From assembly GCF_902729425.1 (NCBI RefSeq), contig NZ_CACVCH010000092.1, positions 62,001-126,000 on the forward strand: DNA of 64,000 nt, given 5' to 3'. Below are positions 46,619 to 55,151 of this stretch, one piece after another (the first letter of the stretch is position 1; each line of letters opens with the position of its first letter). The notes beneath the pieces are model-generated. The model ran no database searches and had not been told where the DNA came from. It saw only the letters and a list, made by a program, of their open reading frames with translations. A program made the position numbers and the translations under genes. Source of the DNA: Magnetospirillum sp. SS-4. Its GTDB lineage: Bacteria; Pseudomonadota; Alphaproteobacteria; Rhodospirillales; Magnetospirillaceae.

Positions 46619-47776
46619 ATGCAAAAGCTCTTCAAGTGGGGCGCGACGGCTGTCGTCGCGGCCGGTTTCTGCGCCGTTGCCGGTACCGCCAATGCCGCCG
46701 ATCCGATCAAGATCGGCGCGTTCCTGTCGGCGACCGGACCGGCGTCGTTCCTCGGCGAGCCCGAGAAGAAGACTCTGGAAATGTATGTCCACAAGCTGAA
46801 CAAGGACGGCGGCGTCCAGGGTCGCAAGATCGAGCTGGTGGTCTATGACGACGGCGGCGCCGGCGACAAGGCCTCCACCTTCGCCAAGCGCCTGATCGAA
46901 AGCGACAAGGTCGACCTGATCATCGGCGGCTCCACCACGGCGACCACCATGGCGGCCGTTCCGCTGATCGAGCGCGCCGGTGTGCCGTTCATTTCGCTGG
47001 CCGGTGCCGTCGTCATCGTCGAGCCGGTGAAGAAGTGGGTGTTCAAGACTCCCCATACCGACCGCATGGCGGCCGAGAAGGTGTTCGCCGACATGCAAAA
47101 GCGCGGCATCACCAAGATCGGCATGATCTCGGAAGATGCCGGCTTCGGAAAGTCGGGCCGTGACCAGTCGCTGCTGGTGGTCAAGAATTACGGCATCGAG
47201 ATCGTCGCCGACGAGGTCTACTCGCCCAAGGATCCCGACGTCACCGCCCAATTGACCAAGATCAAGAACGCACCCGGCGTGCAGGCCGTGTTCAATTTCG
47301 GCTTCGGCCAGGGTCCGGCCATCGTCACCAAGAACTTCAAGCAGCTCGGTATTGCCGTCCCGCTGTACCAGTCGCATGGCGTCGCCTCCAAGGACTTCAT
47401 CAAGCTTGCCGGCCCCGCCGCCGAGGGCGTGCGTCTGCCCGCCGCCGGCTTGGTGGTCCCCGGCCAGCTTGCCGCCACCGATCCCCAGAAGCCGGTCGTG
47501 ACCGCCTTCAAGAAGGAATACGAGGAGGCGTTCAAGTCCGACGTCTCCACCTTCGCCGGCCATGCCTACGATGGCCTCCAGATCGCGCTTGCCGCCATCC
47601 TGCGCGCCGGCTCGACCGACAAGGCCAAGGTCAGGGACGAGATCGAGAAGACCTCGGGCTATGTCGGCACCGGCGGCCTGGTCTCCATGTCTCCGACCGA
47701 CCACATGGGCCTGTCGCTGTCGGCTTTCCACATGGTGGAAATCAAGAACGGCGACTGGATGCTGATGAAGGACTGA
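46619..47776 (+). CDS. livK: Branched-chain/aromatic acid ABC transporter binding protein (LivK family)
   Basis: A 385-residue type I periplasmic binding protein with a signal peptide ending in TANAAD and the family start IKIGAFLSATGPASFLG. The ATG at 46619 has GGGAGGAAATAAGG upstream, a very strong site. It heads a livK-H-M-G-F importer just upstream of the padEFGHI-like genes, so an aromatic acid such as phenylacetate or a related compound is a candidate ligand instead of leucine. The sequence alone does not decide the ligand. Confidence 0.92.
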   Translation: MQKLFKWGATAVVAAGFCAVAGTANAADPIKIGAFLSATGPASFLGEPEKKTLEMYVHKLNKDGGVQGRKIELVVYDDGGAGDKASTFAKRLIESDKVDLIIGGSTTATTMAAVPLIERAGVPFISLAGAVVIVEPVKKWVFKTPHTDRMAAEKVFADMQKRGITKIGMISEDAGFGKSGRDQSLLVVKNYGIEIVADEVYSPKDPDVTAQLTKIKNAPGVQAVFNFGFGQGPAIVTKNFKQLGIAVPLYQSHGVASKDFIKLAGPAAEGVRLPAAGLVVPGQLAATDPQKPVVTAFKKEYEEAFKSDVSTFAGHAYDGLQIALAAILRAGSTDKAKVRDEIEKTSGYVGTGGLVSMSPTDHMGLSLSAFHMVEIKNGDWMLMKD

Positions 47777-47788
47777 TCCGCACGGTAG

Positions 47789-47839
47789 CCGGCGGTCCGC
47801 GCCCCTCCCCTTTGCTGGGGCTTGAGTGCGGACCGCCGG
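47789..47839 (+). terminator. Long hairpin between livK and livH
   Basis: CCGGCGGTCCGC pairs perfectly with GCGGACCGCCGG (12 bp) around a 27-base loop that itself contains CCCC/GGGG. No T-run follows. Such a structure usually stabilises the binding-protein mRNA and reduces read-through into the permease genes. Confidence 0.6.
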
Positions 47840-47867
47840 TCCATTTAACCGAAGGACCGGGGGAACC

Positions 47868-48743
47868 ATGTCTGCCGCACTGCTTCAATATCTGTTCTCG
47901 GGGCTGACCTCGGGCGCGATCTACGCGCTGGCCGGGTTGGGCTTCGCCATCATCTACAACGCCAGCCATGTGATCAACTTCGCCCAGGGCGAATTCATCA
48001 TGATCGGCGGCATGGCCTCCGCCACCATGGTCGCCGCCGGCGTGCCGATGCCGCTGGCCATCGTCCTGGCGTTGCTGATCGCCATGGCGGTGGGCGTCAT
48101 TCTCGAGAAGTTCGCCATCGAGCCGGCGCGCAATGCCGACGTGGTGACCATCATCATCATCACCATCGGCGCCTCGATCTTCCTGCGCGGCGCCGCCCAG
48201 ATCATCTGGGACAAGGAATTCCACTCGCTGCCCGCCTTCTCGGGCGAGAATCCCATCGCCGTGCTGGGCGCCACCTTGATGCCACAGAGCCTGTGGGTGG
48301 TCGGCGTCGCCGGCGTGGTGATCGTGGCGCTGTGGTGGTTCTTCAACCGCACCATGTTCGGCAAGGCGATGCTGGCGACCTCGCACAACCGTCTCGCCGC
48401 CCAGCTGGTGGGCGTCGGCGTCAAGAAGGTGCTGCTGGCCAGCTTCGCGCTCTCGGCCCTGCTGGGCGCGGTGGGCGGCGTGGTGGTCACCCCGATCACC
48501 TTCACCAATTATGAAGCCGGCATCATGCTGGGCCTGAAAGGCTTCAGCGCCGCCGTCCTGGGCGGCCTGGGCAACGGCACCGGCGCCATCGTCGGCGGCT
48601 TGATCGTCGGCATCGTCGAGGCGCTGGCGTCGGGCTACCTGTCCTCGGCCTACAAGGACGCCATCGCCTTCATCATCATTCTCTTCGTGCTGTTCTTCAT
48701 GCCTAACGGCCTGTTTGGCAAGCGCGGCACGGACCGGGTGTAA
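47868..48743 (+). CDS. livH: ABC transporter permease LivH
   Basis: The 291-residue permease has about eight membrane spans and the LivH motifs YALAGLGFAIIYNASHVINFAQGE split near residues 18-40 and GLKGFSAAVLGGLGN near 222. The ATG at 47868 is preceded by GGGGGAA. It pairs with LivM to form the channel. Confidence 0.93.
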   Translation: MSAALLQYLFSGLTSGAIYALAGLGFAIIYNASHVINFAQGEFIMIGGMASATMVAAGVPMPLAIVLALLIAMAVGVILEKFAIEPARNADVVTIIIITIGASIFLRGAAQIIWDKEFHSLPAFSGENPIAVLGATLMPQSLWVVGVAGVVIVALWWFFNRTMFGKAMLATSHNRLAAQLVGVGVKKVLLASFALSALLGAVGGVVVTPITFTNYEAGIMLGLKGFSAAVLGGLGNGTGAIVGGLIVGIVEALASGYLSSAYKDAIAFIIILFVLFFMPNGLFGKRGTDRV

Positions 48744-48748
48744 CCGCC

Positions 48749-49696
48749 ATGAACATGATGACCCCACGAACCGGAGGGCTGGCGTTGCTGGCGGTGATCA
48801 TCACCGTTGCGCCGATCGGCTTCACCAACACCTACTTCTACGACGTCGCCGTCAATGCGATGTTCAACGCCATCCTCTGCATCGGGCTCAACCTGCTGAT
48901 CGGCTATGCCGGCCAGATCTCGCTGGGTCATGCCGGCTTCCTGGCGCTCGGGGCCTACGGCTCGGCGATCATGACCACCGCCTACGGCGTGCCGCCGATC
49001 GCGGCGATGCTGATCTCGGCCACCGTGGTCGGGCTGATCGCCTTCGTGGTCGGCCGGCCGATCCTGAAGCTGAAGGGCCATTACTTGGCCATGGCGACGC
49101 TGGGCATCGGCATCATCATCCACATCGTGCTGAAGACCGAATCCAAGATCACCGGCGGTCCCGACGGCATGAGCCTGGACAACTTCTCCATGCTGGGCTT
49201 CACCATCATGGGCGACAAGATGTGGTACTGGGTGGCCGGCGTGCTGCTGATCCTGTCGGCGTGGCTGGCGCTCAACCTGATCGACAGCCCGGTGGGCCGG
49301 GCGCTGCGCGCGGTGCACGGCTCCGAGGTCGGCGCCGAGGTGGTGGGCGTCGACACCTCCAGCTACAAGGTGCTGGTGTTCGTGGTCTCGGCGGTGTTCG
49401 CCTCGCTGGTGGGATCGCTGTTCGCCCACAAGAACGGCTTCATCACGCCGGATATCGGCAGCTTCTTCGGGTCTGTCCATCTGGTGACCATGGTGGTGCT
49501 GGGCGGCATGGCGTCGGTGTTCGGATCGGTGATCGGGGCGGTGATCCTGACCCTGCTGCCGCAGGTGCTGGCGGCGGTCGAGCAGTACGAGGCGATGATC
49601 CTGGGCGGCATCATGATGGGCACCATGATCTTCATGCCCAAGGGGCTTCTGCCCAGCATCCTTGCGTCCCTCAAGCGTCGGGAGGCCGGACGATGA
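48749..49696 (+). CDS. livM: ABC transporter permease LivM
   Basis: A 315-residue permease with about ten hydrophobic spans and the family motifs LNLLIGYAGQISLGHAGFLALGAY near residues 46-68 and GGMASVFGSVIGA near 250. It starts 5 bases after livH and overlaps livG by ATGA. Confidence 0.93.
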   Translation: MNMMTPRTGGLALLAVIITVAPIGFTNTYFYDVAVNAMFNAILCIGLNLLIGYAGQISLGHAGFLALGAYGSAIMTTAYGVPPIAAMLISATVVGLIAFVVGRPILKLKGHYLAMATLGIGIIIHIVLKTESKITGGPDGMSLDNFSMLGFTIMGDKMWYWVAGVLLILSAWLALNLIDSPVGRALRAVHGSEVGAEVVGVDTSSYKVLVFVVSAVFASLVGSLFAHKNGFITPDIGSFFGSVHLVTMVVLGGMASVFGSVIGAVILTLLPQVLAAVEQYEAMILGGIMMGTMIFMPKGLLPSILASLKRREAGR

Positions 49697-50454
49697 GCCT
49701 GCTTCAGGTCGAGAGCCTGTCCAAGGAATTCGGCGGCGTCCACGCCGTCGAGGACCTGACCTTCACGGTGGAGCCGGGCCACATCCACTCCATCATCGGC
49801 CCCAACGGCGCCGGCAAGACGACGTTGTTCAACCTGATCACCGGCGTCTACACCCCAAGCGCCGGCCGGGTGCTGTTCCAGGACCGCATGGTCTCGGGCA
49901 TGAAGCCCTACGAGCTGGCCGCCATGGGGATGAGCCGGACCTTCCAGAACCTTCAGATCTTCTTCAACATGAAGGCGATCGAGAACGTGATGGTCGGCAA
50001 CCACCTCCAGCTCAACCGGTCGTTCCTGCCGTCGTTCCTGCGCCTGCCGGGCGTGGTCAAGGGGGATCGGGCCTGCGTCGAGACCTGCGTCGAGCTGATG
50101 GAATTCGTCGGCCTGGGCAAGTATCTCGATGCCGACGCCGCGTCCATGCCCTATGGCGCGTTGAAGCGCCTGGAAGTCGCCCGGGCGCTGGCGGCCAAGC
50201 CGAAGATCCTGCTGCTGGACGAACCGGCGGCCGGCCTGAACGCCACCGAATCGCGCGAGATCGACGAGGTGATCAAGCGGGTCGCCGCCTCGGGCATCAC
50301 CGTGGTGCTGGTGGAGCACGACATGAAGATGGTGATGGGAATCTCCGATCACATCACGGCGCTGGATTACGGCCGCAAGCTGGCCGAGGGCACGCCGGCC
50401 GAGGTGCGCGCCAATCCGGATGTGATCAAAGCCTATCTGGGAGCACATGCGTAA
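49693..50454 (+). CDS. livG: ABC transporter ATP-binding protein LivG
   Basis: The 253-residue ATPase has Walker A GPNGAGKTT near residues 36-44, the LivG-specific SRTFQNLQIFFNM segment near 80, the degenerate signature MPYGALKRLEVARAL and Walker B ILLLDEPAAGLN. The start overlaps livM (ATGA) and the stop overlaps livF (TAATG). Confidence 0.94.
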   Translation: MSLLQVESLSKEFGGVHAVEDLTFTVEPGHIHSIIGPNGAGKTTLFNLITGVYTPSAGRVLFQDRMVSGMKPYELAAMGMSRTFQNLQIFFNMKAIENVMVGNHLQLNRSFLPSFLRLPGVVKGDRACVETCVELMEFVGLGKYLDADAASMPYGALKRLEVARALAAKPKILLLDEPAAGLNATESREIDEVIKRVAASGITVVLVEHDMKMVMGISDHITALDYGRKLAEGTPAEVRANPDVIKAYLGAHA

Positions 50455-51167
50455 TGGCGACGCTTCTCGAAATTTCCGGCCTGACCAGCCATTACGGCCG
50501 CATCCAGGCCGTCAAGGGCATCGACGTCACCGTCCAGGAAGGTGAACTGGTGGCCCTGGTGGGCGCCAACGGCGCCGGCAAGACCACGCTTTTGCGCTGC
50601 ATTTCCGGCGTCCAGCCGGTGACCAGCGGCTCCGTCAAGTTCGCCGGCGAGGACATCACCCGCATGTCGCCGGAAGGCCGGGTGGCGCTGGGCATCAGCC
50701 AGTCGCCGGAAGGCCGTCAGGTGTTCGGCCCGATGTCGGTGGAAGACAACCTCCGCCTGGGGGCCTATCGCCGCAGCGGCGCCGCCGCCATCAAGGCCGA
50801 CATGGACCGCATCTACGAGATGTTTCCGATCCTGCACAAGAAGCGGGACCTGCCGGCCGGCACGCTCTCGGGCGGCCAGCAGCAGATGCTGGCCATCGGC
50901 CGCGCCCTGATGGCCCGGCCCCGGGTGCTGCTGCTCGACGAACCCAGCATGGGCTTGGCGCCGCTGCTGGTCGCGGAAATCTTTCGCACCATCGTCACCT
51001 TGAAGGAAGCCGGCACCACCATCTTCCTGGTGGAGCAGAACGCCAACGCCGCCCTGGCCATCGCCGACCGCGGCTATGTCCTGGAAACCGGCTCGGTCGT
51101 CCTGACCGACCAGGGGCAGGCCCTGCTCGCCAACGAGAAGGTCAAGGAAGCCTATCTCGGACTGTGA
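50454..51167 (+). CDS. livF: ABC transporter ATP-binding protein LivF
   Basis: A 237-residue ATPase with Walker A GANGAGKTT near residues 37-45, the LivF motif SPEGRQVFGPMSVEDNL, signature LSGGQQQMLAIGRAL and Walker B LLLDEPSMGLAP. It ends the liv unit; a perfect 15-bp terminator follows 28 bases later. Confidence 0.94.
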   Translation: MATLLEISGLTSHYGRIQAVKGIDVTVQEGELVALVGANGAGKTTLLRCISGVQPVTSGSVKFAGEDITRMSPEGRVALGISQSPEGRQVFGPMSVEDNLRLGAYRRSGAAAIKADMDRIYEMFPILHKKRDLPAGTLSGGQQQMLAIGRALMARPRVLLLDEPSMGLAPLLVAEIFRTIVTLKEAGTTIFLVEQNANAALAIADRGYVLETGSVVLTDQGQALLANEKVKEAYLGL

Positions 51168-51195
51168 GGTCGGGCGGGAGCGGCACGGTTAACGG

Positions 51196-51235
51196 AAACG
51201 GGCGGTCCGCCACATGCGGACCGCCCGTTTTGTTT
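51196..51235 (+). terminator. Rho-independent terminator after livF
   Basis: AAACGGGCGGTCCGC-cacat-GCGGACCGCCCGTTT is a 15-bp perfect stem followed by TGTTTT. Its core GGCGGTCCGC/GCGGACCGCC is the same as in the livK-livH hairpin. Confidence 0.93.
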
Positions 51236-51253
51236 TGGGCAAATATTTGGTGT

Positions 51254-51427
51254 TCAGGGCTGGGCGCTGGCGATGCGGCCGTCCTGGACCGTCAGATCGA
51301 CGAAGCCGAAATTGGGCGAGAATGCCACCGCCACGGCAACCGCGCCGAGGAAGACGGCCGAGAGCAACAGCCTGCGCCGGGTTTCGCCCGTCGACGGATC
51401 GTCACTGATCGGAGAGCATGCCGCCAT
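51254..51427 (-). CDS. 57-residue single-span membrane protein
   Basis: A short gene on the minus strand: MAACSPISDD, a Thr/Arg basic patch (ETRRR), one membrane span (LLLSAVFLGAVAVAVAF) and a polar tail ending in IASAQP. The ATG at 51427 has GGGAG 6 bases upstream, and the basic patch before the span predicts the N-terminus inside. It lies alone between the livF terminator and the padE promoter, on the strand opposite both. Family not recognised; the good ribosome site and clear topology support it. Confidence 0.6.
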   Translation of the reverse strand: MAACSPISDDPSTGETRRRLLLSAVFLGAVAVAVAFSPNFGFVDLTVQDGRIASAQP

Positions 51428-51635
51428 AATCAACTCCCTATCCTAAAGTTTCGAAACATATCCTTACGTGGTAGTTCGCATATTTGATATCGCAAATCCA
51501 GTGTTTTCTGAAGCAATTCCATATAACCAGTGATGGTGCGGTGCGGAGGGGGCCTGAAAGTCAGGCCGGACCGGCATGTCCCACTGAAGCTCTCGGGAAT
51601 GTGATACAAAAAAATGGCTTTGACTTCCAAATGTG

Positions 51636-51662
51636 TAATTTGGTATTTTGATGCCGAATTGA
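51636..51662. promoter_or_regulatory. padE operator matching the paaI palindrome
   Basis: AATTTGGTATT at 51637-51647 and CCGAATTGA at 51654-51662 reproduce the inner arms and spacing of the 29140-29177 palindrome (pattern AATTnGGTATTnTnATnCCGAATTGA). It is about 50 bases upstream of padE in an otherwise ordinary AT-rich promoter region (51428-51710). Shared control of paaIJK and padEFGHI is the obvious inference. Confidence 0.65.
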
Positions 51663-51710
51663 TCGCTCGTCCATATTCAAGGACGTCGGCAGCAGGGAGG
51701 GACGGAAGGC

Positions 51711-52283
51711 ATGCATGAGGTGCGCCTCCATGGACGCGGAGGGCAGGGTGCCGTTCTGGCATCGGCCATTCTCGCCGCCGCTTTGGTCGAGGAAGGCCAG
51801 CATGTCATGGCTATTCCGGCCTTTGGCTTCGAACGCCGGGGGGCGCCCGTCGTGGCCTTCCTGCGCATGTCCGATCAGGTGATCCGCCGGATCACCAACA
51901 TCTATTCTCCCGACATCGTGGTGGTGATCGACCCCACCGTCGCCCGCGCGGTCGACGTGTTCGCCGGCATGCCGGCGAACGGGACCTATATCCTGGCCAC
52001 CAACCGCCAGCCGGGCGAGCTCGAATTGCCGTCCCATCTGGGGCGGGTGGCGGTGTGCGACGCCACCCATATCGCCATGGACATCTTCAAGCGCCAGATC
52101 ACCAACACCATCATGCTGGGCGCCTTCGCCAAGGCCACCGGCCTGGTGTCGGTGGCGGCGCTGGAGACGGCGCTGGAGGAAACCGATTTCCGCGATGCCG
52201 GTCTGCGCCAGAATATCGAGGCGGTGCGGCGCGGTTATGCCGAAACCACCGTGGTCAATCTGGGCAAGGAAAAAGCGGCATGA
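51711..52283 (+). CDS. padE: Phenylglyoxylate:acceptor oxidoreductase gamma subunit (2-oxoacid ferredoxin oxidoreductase family)
   Basis: The 190-residue protein is the gamma domain of 2-oxoacid:ferredoxin oxidoreductases, with HGRGGQGAVLASAILA near residues 7-22 and GFERRGAPVVAFLR near 39. As first gene of gamma-delta-alpha-FAD-beta it matches padE in the Azoarcus phenylglyoxylate dehydrogenase operon, an enzyme that decarboxylates phenylglyoxylate to benzoyl-CoA. The substrate is inferred from gene order and the nearby padBCD-like genes; an indolepyruvate or pyruvate enzyme is less likely because of the FAD subunit. Confidence 0.85.
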   Translation: MHEVRLHGRGGQGAVLASAILAAALVEEGQHVMAIPAFGFERRGAPVVAFLRMSDQVIRRITNIYSPDIVVVIDPTVARAVDVFAGMPANGTYILATNRQPGELELPSHLGRVAVCDATHIAMDIFKRQITNTIMLGAFAKATGLVSVAALETALEETDFRDAGLRQNIEAVRRGYAETTVVNLGKEKAA

Positions 52284-52555
52284 CCATGCGCAACGTTCCC
52301 GACAACATGTGTCCGATCGCGGTGGAATACACCACCATGCTGACCGGCGACTGGCGGGCGCTGCGCCCGGTGGTCGACCGCGACCGCTGCGTCAAGTGCG
52401 CCACCTGCTGGCTGTATTGCCCGGTGCAGTGCGTGGTGGAGCGGCCGGCATGGTTCGACTTCAACTACGACACCTGCAAGGGCTGCGGCATCTGCGCCGA
52501 GGAGTGCCCGCACCGGGCCATCAGCATGATCGACGAGTCGGAGGGGCTGCGATGA
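52280..52555 (+). CDS. padF: Phenylglyoxylate:acceptor oxidoreductase delta (ferredoxin) subunit
   Basis: A 91-residue two-[4Fe-4S] ferredoxin: CVKCATCWLYC...C near residues 37-51 and CKGCGICAEECP near 67-78. It passes electrons from the thiamine centre toward the FAD subunit. ATG 52280 overlaps the padE stop (ATGA). A 100-base structured spacer separates it from padG, unlike the other tight junctions of the operon. Confidence 0.86.
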   Translation: MTMRNVPDNMCPIAVEYTTMLTGDWRALRPVVDRDRCVKCATCWLYCPVQCVVERPAWFDFNYDTCKGCGICAEECPHRAISMIDESEGLR

Positions 52556-52558
52556 GCG

Positions 52559-52655
52559 GCCGGAGTGTAGCGACTAGCCCGTTGAGGGCGCGCGCCACAT
52601 GGCGCGAAAGCCAAGCCCACGGATGTGGGCGCCCGGCGATTGAGGGGCTGAAGCG
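52559..52655 (+). repeat. Structured ~100-base spacer between padF and padG flanked by near-direct repeats
   Basis: The spacer is bounded by GAGGGGCTG-CGATGAGCG (52541-52558) and GAGGGGCTGAAGCGATGAGCG (52642-52662), which differ only by an AAG insertion. Inside are two perfect small hairpins, CGCGCC-acat-GGCGCG (52591-52606) and GCCCAC-ggat-GTGGGC (52615-52630). The arrangement suggests an inserted or duplicated element that split an ancestral ATGA overlap between padF and padG. Confidence 0.5.
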
Positions 52656-53888
52656 ATGAGCGACGTCAAGGAGAGCAAGTCCAAGGGCGGCAAGGTCATC
52701 GTCTGCGACGGCAACGAGGCCGCCGCCTGGGGCGCCTGCCTGTCGCGTCCCGACATGGTGGCGGTCTATCCCATCACGCCGCAAAGTTCGCTGGTGGAGT
52801 ATCTGGCCAAGTTCATCGCCGAAGGCAAGATGGACGCCGAACTGATGGACGTCGAAGGCGAGCATACGGTCCTTTCAGTCCTGCATGGCGCCTGTCTGGC
52901 CGGGGCGCGGACCTATTCCGCCACCTCGGCCCAGGGGCTGGCCTTCATGTTCGAGCCCTATTTCCGCACGCCGGGCCTGCGCCTGCCCATGGTGGTGTCG
53001 CTGGTCACCCGCGACGCCGTGTCGCCCACCTGCGTGTGGGGCGGCCAGCAGGACGCCATGACCGTCAAGGAAGTCGGCTGGATCCACATGTACTGCGAGA
53101 CCCAGCAGGAAATCCTCGACACCATCCCCATCGCCTACAAGGTGGCCGAGCATCCCGACGTCATGTTGCCGGTCAACGTCAACCACGACGGCAATTACCT
53201 GTCCTACGGCGTGGCGCGGGTGGAACTGCCGGAACAGGAACTGGTGGATTCCTTCCTGGGCGAGAAGCAGGTCAACTGGCATGCCTGTCTCGATCCCGAG
53301 CGCCCCATGGCGGTCGACCCGTTGACCGGCGGTGCCGGCGGCGCCGGTCCCGCCACCTTCGTCCGCTACCGCAAGGGCCTGTGTTCGGGCATGCAGTCGG
53401 CGTTGACGGTGATCGAGGAGGCCCATGCCGACTGGGGGCGGCGCACCGGCCGCTTCTGGTCGCCGCTGATCGAGGAATACCGCATGGACGACGCCGAGGT
53501 GGCGCTGGTCACCATCGGCTCCATGACCGGCGCCGCCAAGGACGCGGTGGACGAGGCCCGTCTCGACGGTCGCAAGGTCGGCATCGTCAAGATCAAGACG
53601 TTCCGGCCGTTTCCGATCCATCGGATCGCCAAGGCGCTGTCCAGGGTCAAGGCCGTCGGCGTGGTCGACCGCGCCGTCAATTTCGGCTGGAATTCCGGTC
53701 CGGTGTTCCAGGAAGTGCTGGCGGCGCTTTATCACCTGCCGGTCCGCATTCCCGCCATGAGCTTCATCGGTGGTCTGGCCGGCGCCGACATCACCGTCGA
53801 GCATTTCGCCCGTGTCGTCGACCGGGTCAACCGGCTGGCGGCGGGCGAAGCGTCTTCCCTGCCGGTCTGGCTGAACGAGAACGATTGA
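52656..53888 (+). CDS. padG: Phenylglyoxylate:acceptor oxidoreductase alpha subunit
   Basis: The 410-residue protein is the PorA-type alpha subunit: EAAAWGACLSRP near residue 21, AVYPITPQSSLVEYL near 36, the EGEHTVLSVLHGACLAGART segment near 67 split across the pyrimidine-binding region, and a C-terminal transketolase-like domain with VVDRAVNFGW near 332. It forms part of the substrate and CoA site with the beta subunit. An in-frame start right after the spacer has GGGGCTGAAGCG before it. Confidence 0.86.
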   Translation: MSDVKESKSKGGKVIVCDGNEAAAWGACLSRPDMVAVYPITPQSSLVEYLAKFIAEGKMDAELMDVEGEHTVLSVLHGACLAGARTYSATSAQGLAFMFEPYFRTPGLRLPMVVSLVTRDAVSPTCVWGGQQDAMTVKEVGWIHMYCETQQEILDTIPIAYKVAEHPDVMLPVNVNHDGNYLSYGVARVELPEQELVDSFLGEKQVNWHACLDPERPMAVDPLTGGAGGAGPATFVRYRKGLCSGMQSALTVIEEAHADWGRRTGRFWSPLIEEYRMDDAEVALVTIGSMTGAAKDAVDEARLDGRKVGIVKIKTFRPFPIHRIAKALSRVKAVGVVDRAVNFGWNSGPVFQEVLAALYHLPVRIPAMSFIGGLAGADITVEHFARVVDRVNRLAAGEASSLPVWLNEND

Positions 53889-53896
53889 GGTCCCCC

Positions 53897-55147
53897 ATGC
53901 CCGAGGCCAAATACCTTCTCGTCGGTTCCAGCCATGCGGCGCTGGAAGCCCTGCGGTCCATCCGCCATTTCGACCCGGACGGGTCCATGGCCATGCTCAC
54001 CCGCGACGTCTATCGGCCCTATTCGCCGACCATCCTGCCCTATGTGGTGTCGGGGCGGTCCAAGCCGGCGGCGGTCATGTTGCGTGACGAGGCCTTCTTC
54101 GAGGCCAACAACTGCGCCTTCGTTCCCGAAGCCGTGGCGCAATCCCTGGATGCCAAGGCCCGGACGGTCAGGCTGGAGAACGGCGAGTCCTGGCGATACG
54201 AGCGCCTGTTGATCGCCACCGGCGCGGCCCCCGCCATTCCGCCGGTCAAGGGCATCGACGACGTGCGCTTCCATGTGCTGCGCTCGCTGGAGGACGCCAC
54301 CGGACTGCGCTCGGCCATGGGCAGTTCGCGTCACGCCGTGGTGCTGGGCGCCGGCCTGGTCGGGCTGCACGCCGCCGAGAACATGGCCGAGGCCGGCCTC
54401 AAGGTGTCGGTGGTGGAGATGCAGGGCCATGTCCTGCCCGGCTATTTCGACGCCAAGGCCTCCGAGCGGATCGAGGCGGCCTTCACCGGCCATGGCGTCA
54501 AGCTCTACCTCAATCACAAGGTGGTGGCGGTGGAACCCCGCGACGGCGGCCATTCCTGCGCCGTCCACCTGGAAGACGGCAAGGTGCTCCAGGCCGATCT
54601 GCTGCTGGTCGCCACCGGCGTCCGCCCGGTCACCGACTGGCTGAATGGGTCGGGAATCGCGGTGGACAAGGGCGTGCTGGTGGACGAGGCCATGCGCACC
54701 AATGTCGAGGGTGTCTGGGCCGCCGGCGACGTCGCCCAGGCGGTCGACTTCCACACCGGCCAGCCCGCCCTGATCGGAATCATCCCGACTGCGGTGGAGC
54801 AGGGCCGCATCGCGGGGCAGGGCATGGCCGACGACCCTTACGTCAAGGCCTATCCCGGCGGCATTCCGGTCAACACCTATCGCTTCTTCGGCCGGGTGGC
54901 GCTGTCCATCGGCCAGGCGGCGGCCAGCGGCGATGTCGAAGTCTCGGAACATGACGATGGCGGTTATCGCCGGGTGGTGCTGTCCGACAACCGGCTGGTG
55001 GGCTATGCCAGCGTCGACGAGCCGTTCGACGTCGGCATCATGGGAGAGCTGATCCGCCGCAAGGTCGATCTGACGGCAGTCAAGGATGCGTTCATCGCCC
55101 GTCCGGTGGAAACCGGCCGCCGGCTGATGAGCGAGCAGTGGAGGTAA
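53897..55147 (+). CDS. padH: FAD/NAD(P)-binding subunit of phenylglyoxylate oxidoreductase
   Basis: A 416-residue pyridine-nucleotide-disulfide-type flavoprotein. The N-terminal FAD motif is the variant LLVGSSHAALEAL, followed by LLIATGAAPAIPPV, the NAD motif VVLGAGLVGLHAAENMAEAG near 148 (split across the fold) and VWAAGDVAQAV near 273. Coupling such a subunit to a 2-oxoacid oxidoreductase is the hallmark of the NAD-linked phenylglyoxylate dehydrogenase. The start at 53897 is 8 bases after padG. Confidence 0.85.
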   Translation: MPEAKYLLVGSSHAALEALRSIRHFDPDGSMAMLTRDVYRPYSPTILPYVVSGRSKPAAVMLRDEAFFEANNCAFVPEAVAQSLDAKARTVRLENGESWRYERLLIATGAAPAIPPVKGIDDVRFHVLRSLEDATGLRSAMGSSRHAVVLGAGLVGLHAAENMAEAGLKVSVVEMQGHVLPGYFDAKASERIEAAFTGHGVKLYLNHKVVAVEPRDGGHSCAVHLEDGKVLQADLLLVATGVRPVTDWLNGSGIAVDKGVLVDEAMRTNVEGVWAAGDVAQAVDFHTGQPALIGIIPTAVEQGRIAGQGMADDPYVKAYPGGIPVNTYRFFGRVALSIGQAAASGDVEVSEHDDGGYRRVVLSDNRLVGYASVDEPFDVGIMGELIRRKVDLTAVKDAFIARPVETGRRLMSEQWR

Positions 55148-55151
55148 GCCC

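Noticed and set aside
46343-47869. N-terminal extension of the PAS-EAL protein through livK
   Set aside because: The extension is the reverse complement of livK, with its clear signal peptide and strong ribosome site; the EAL gene starts at 46342.
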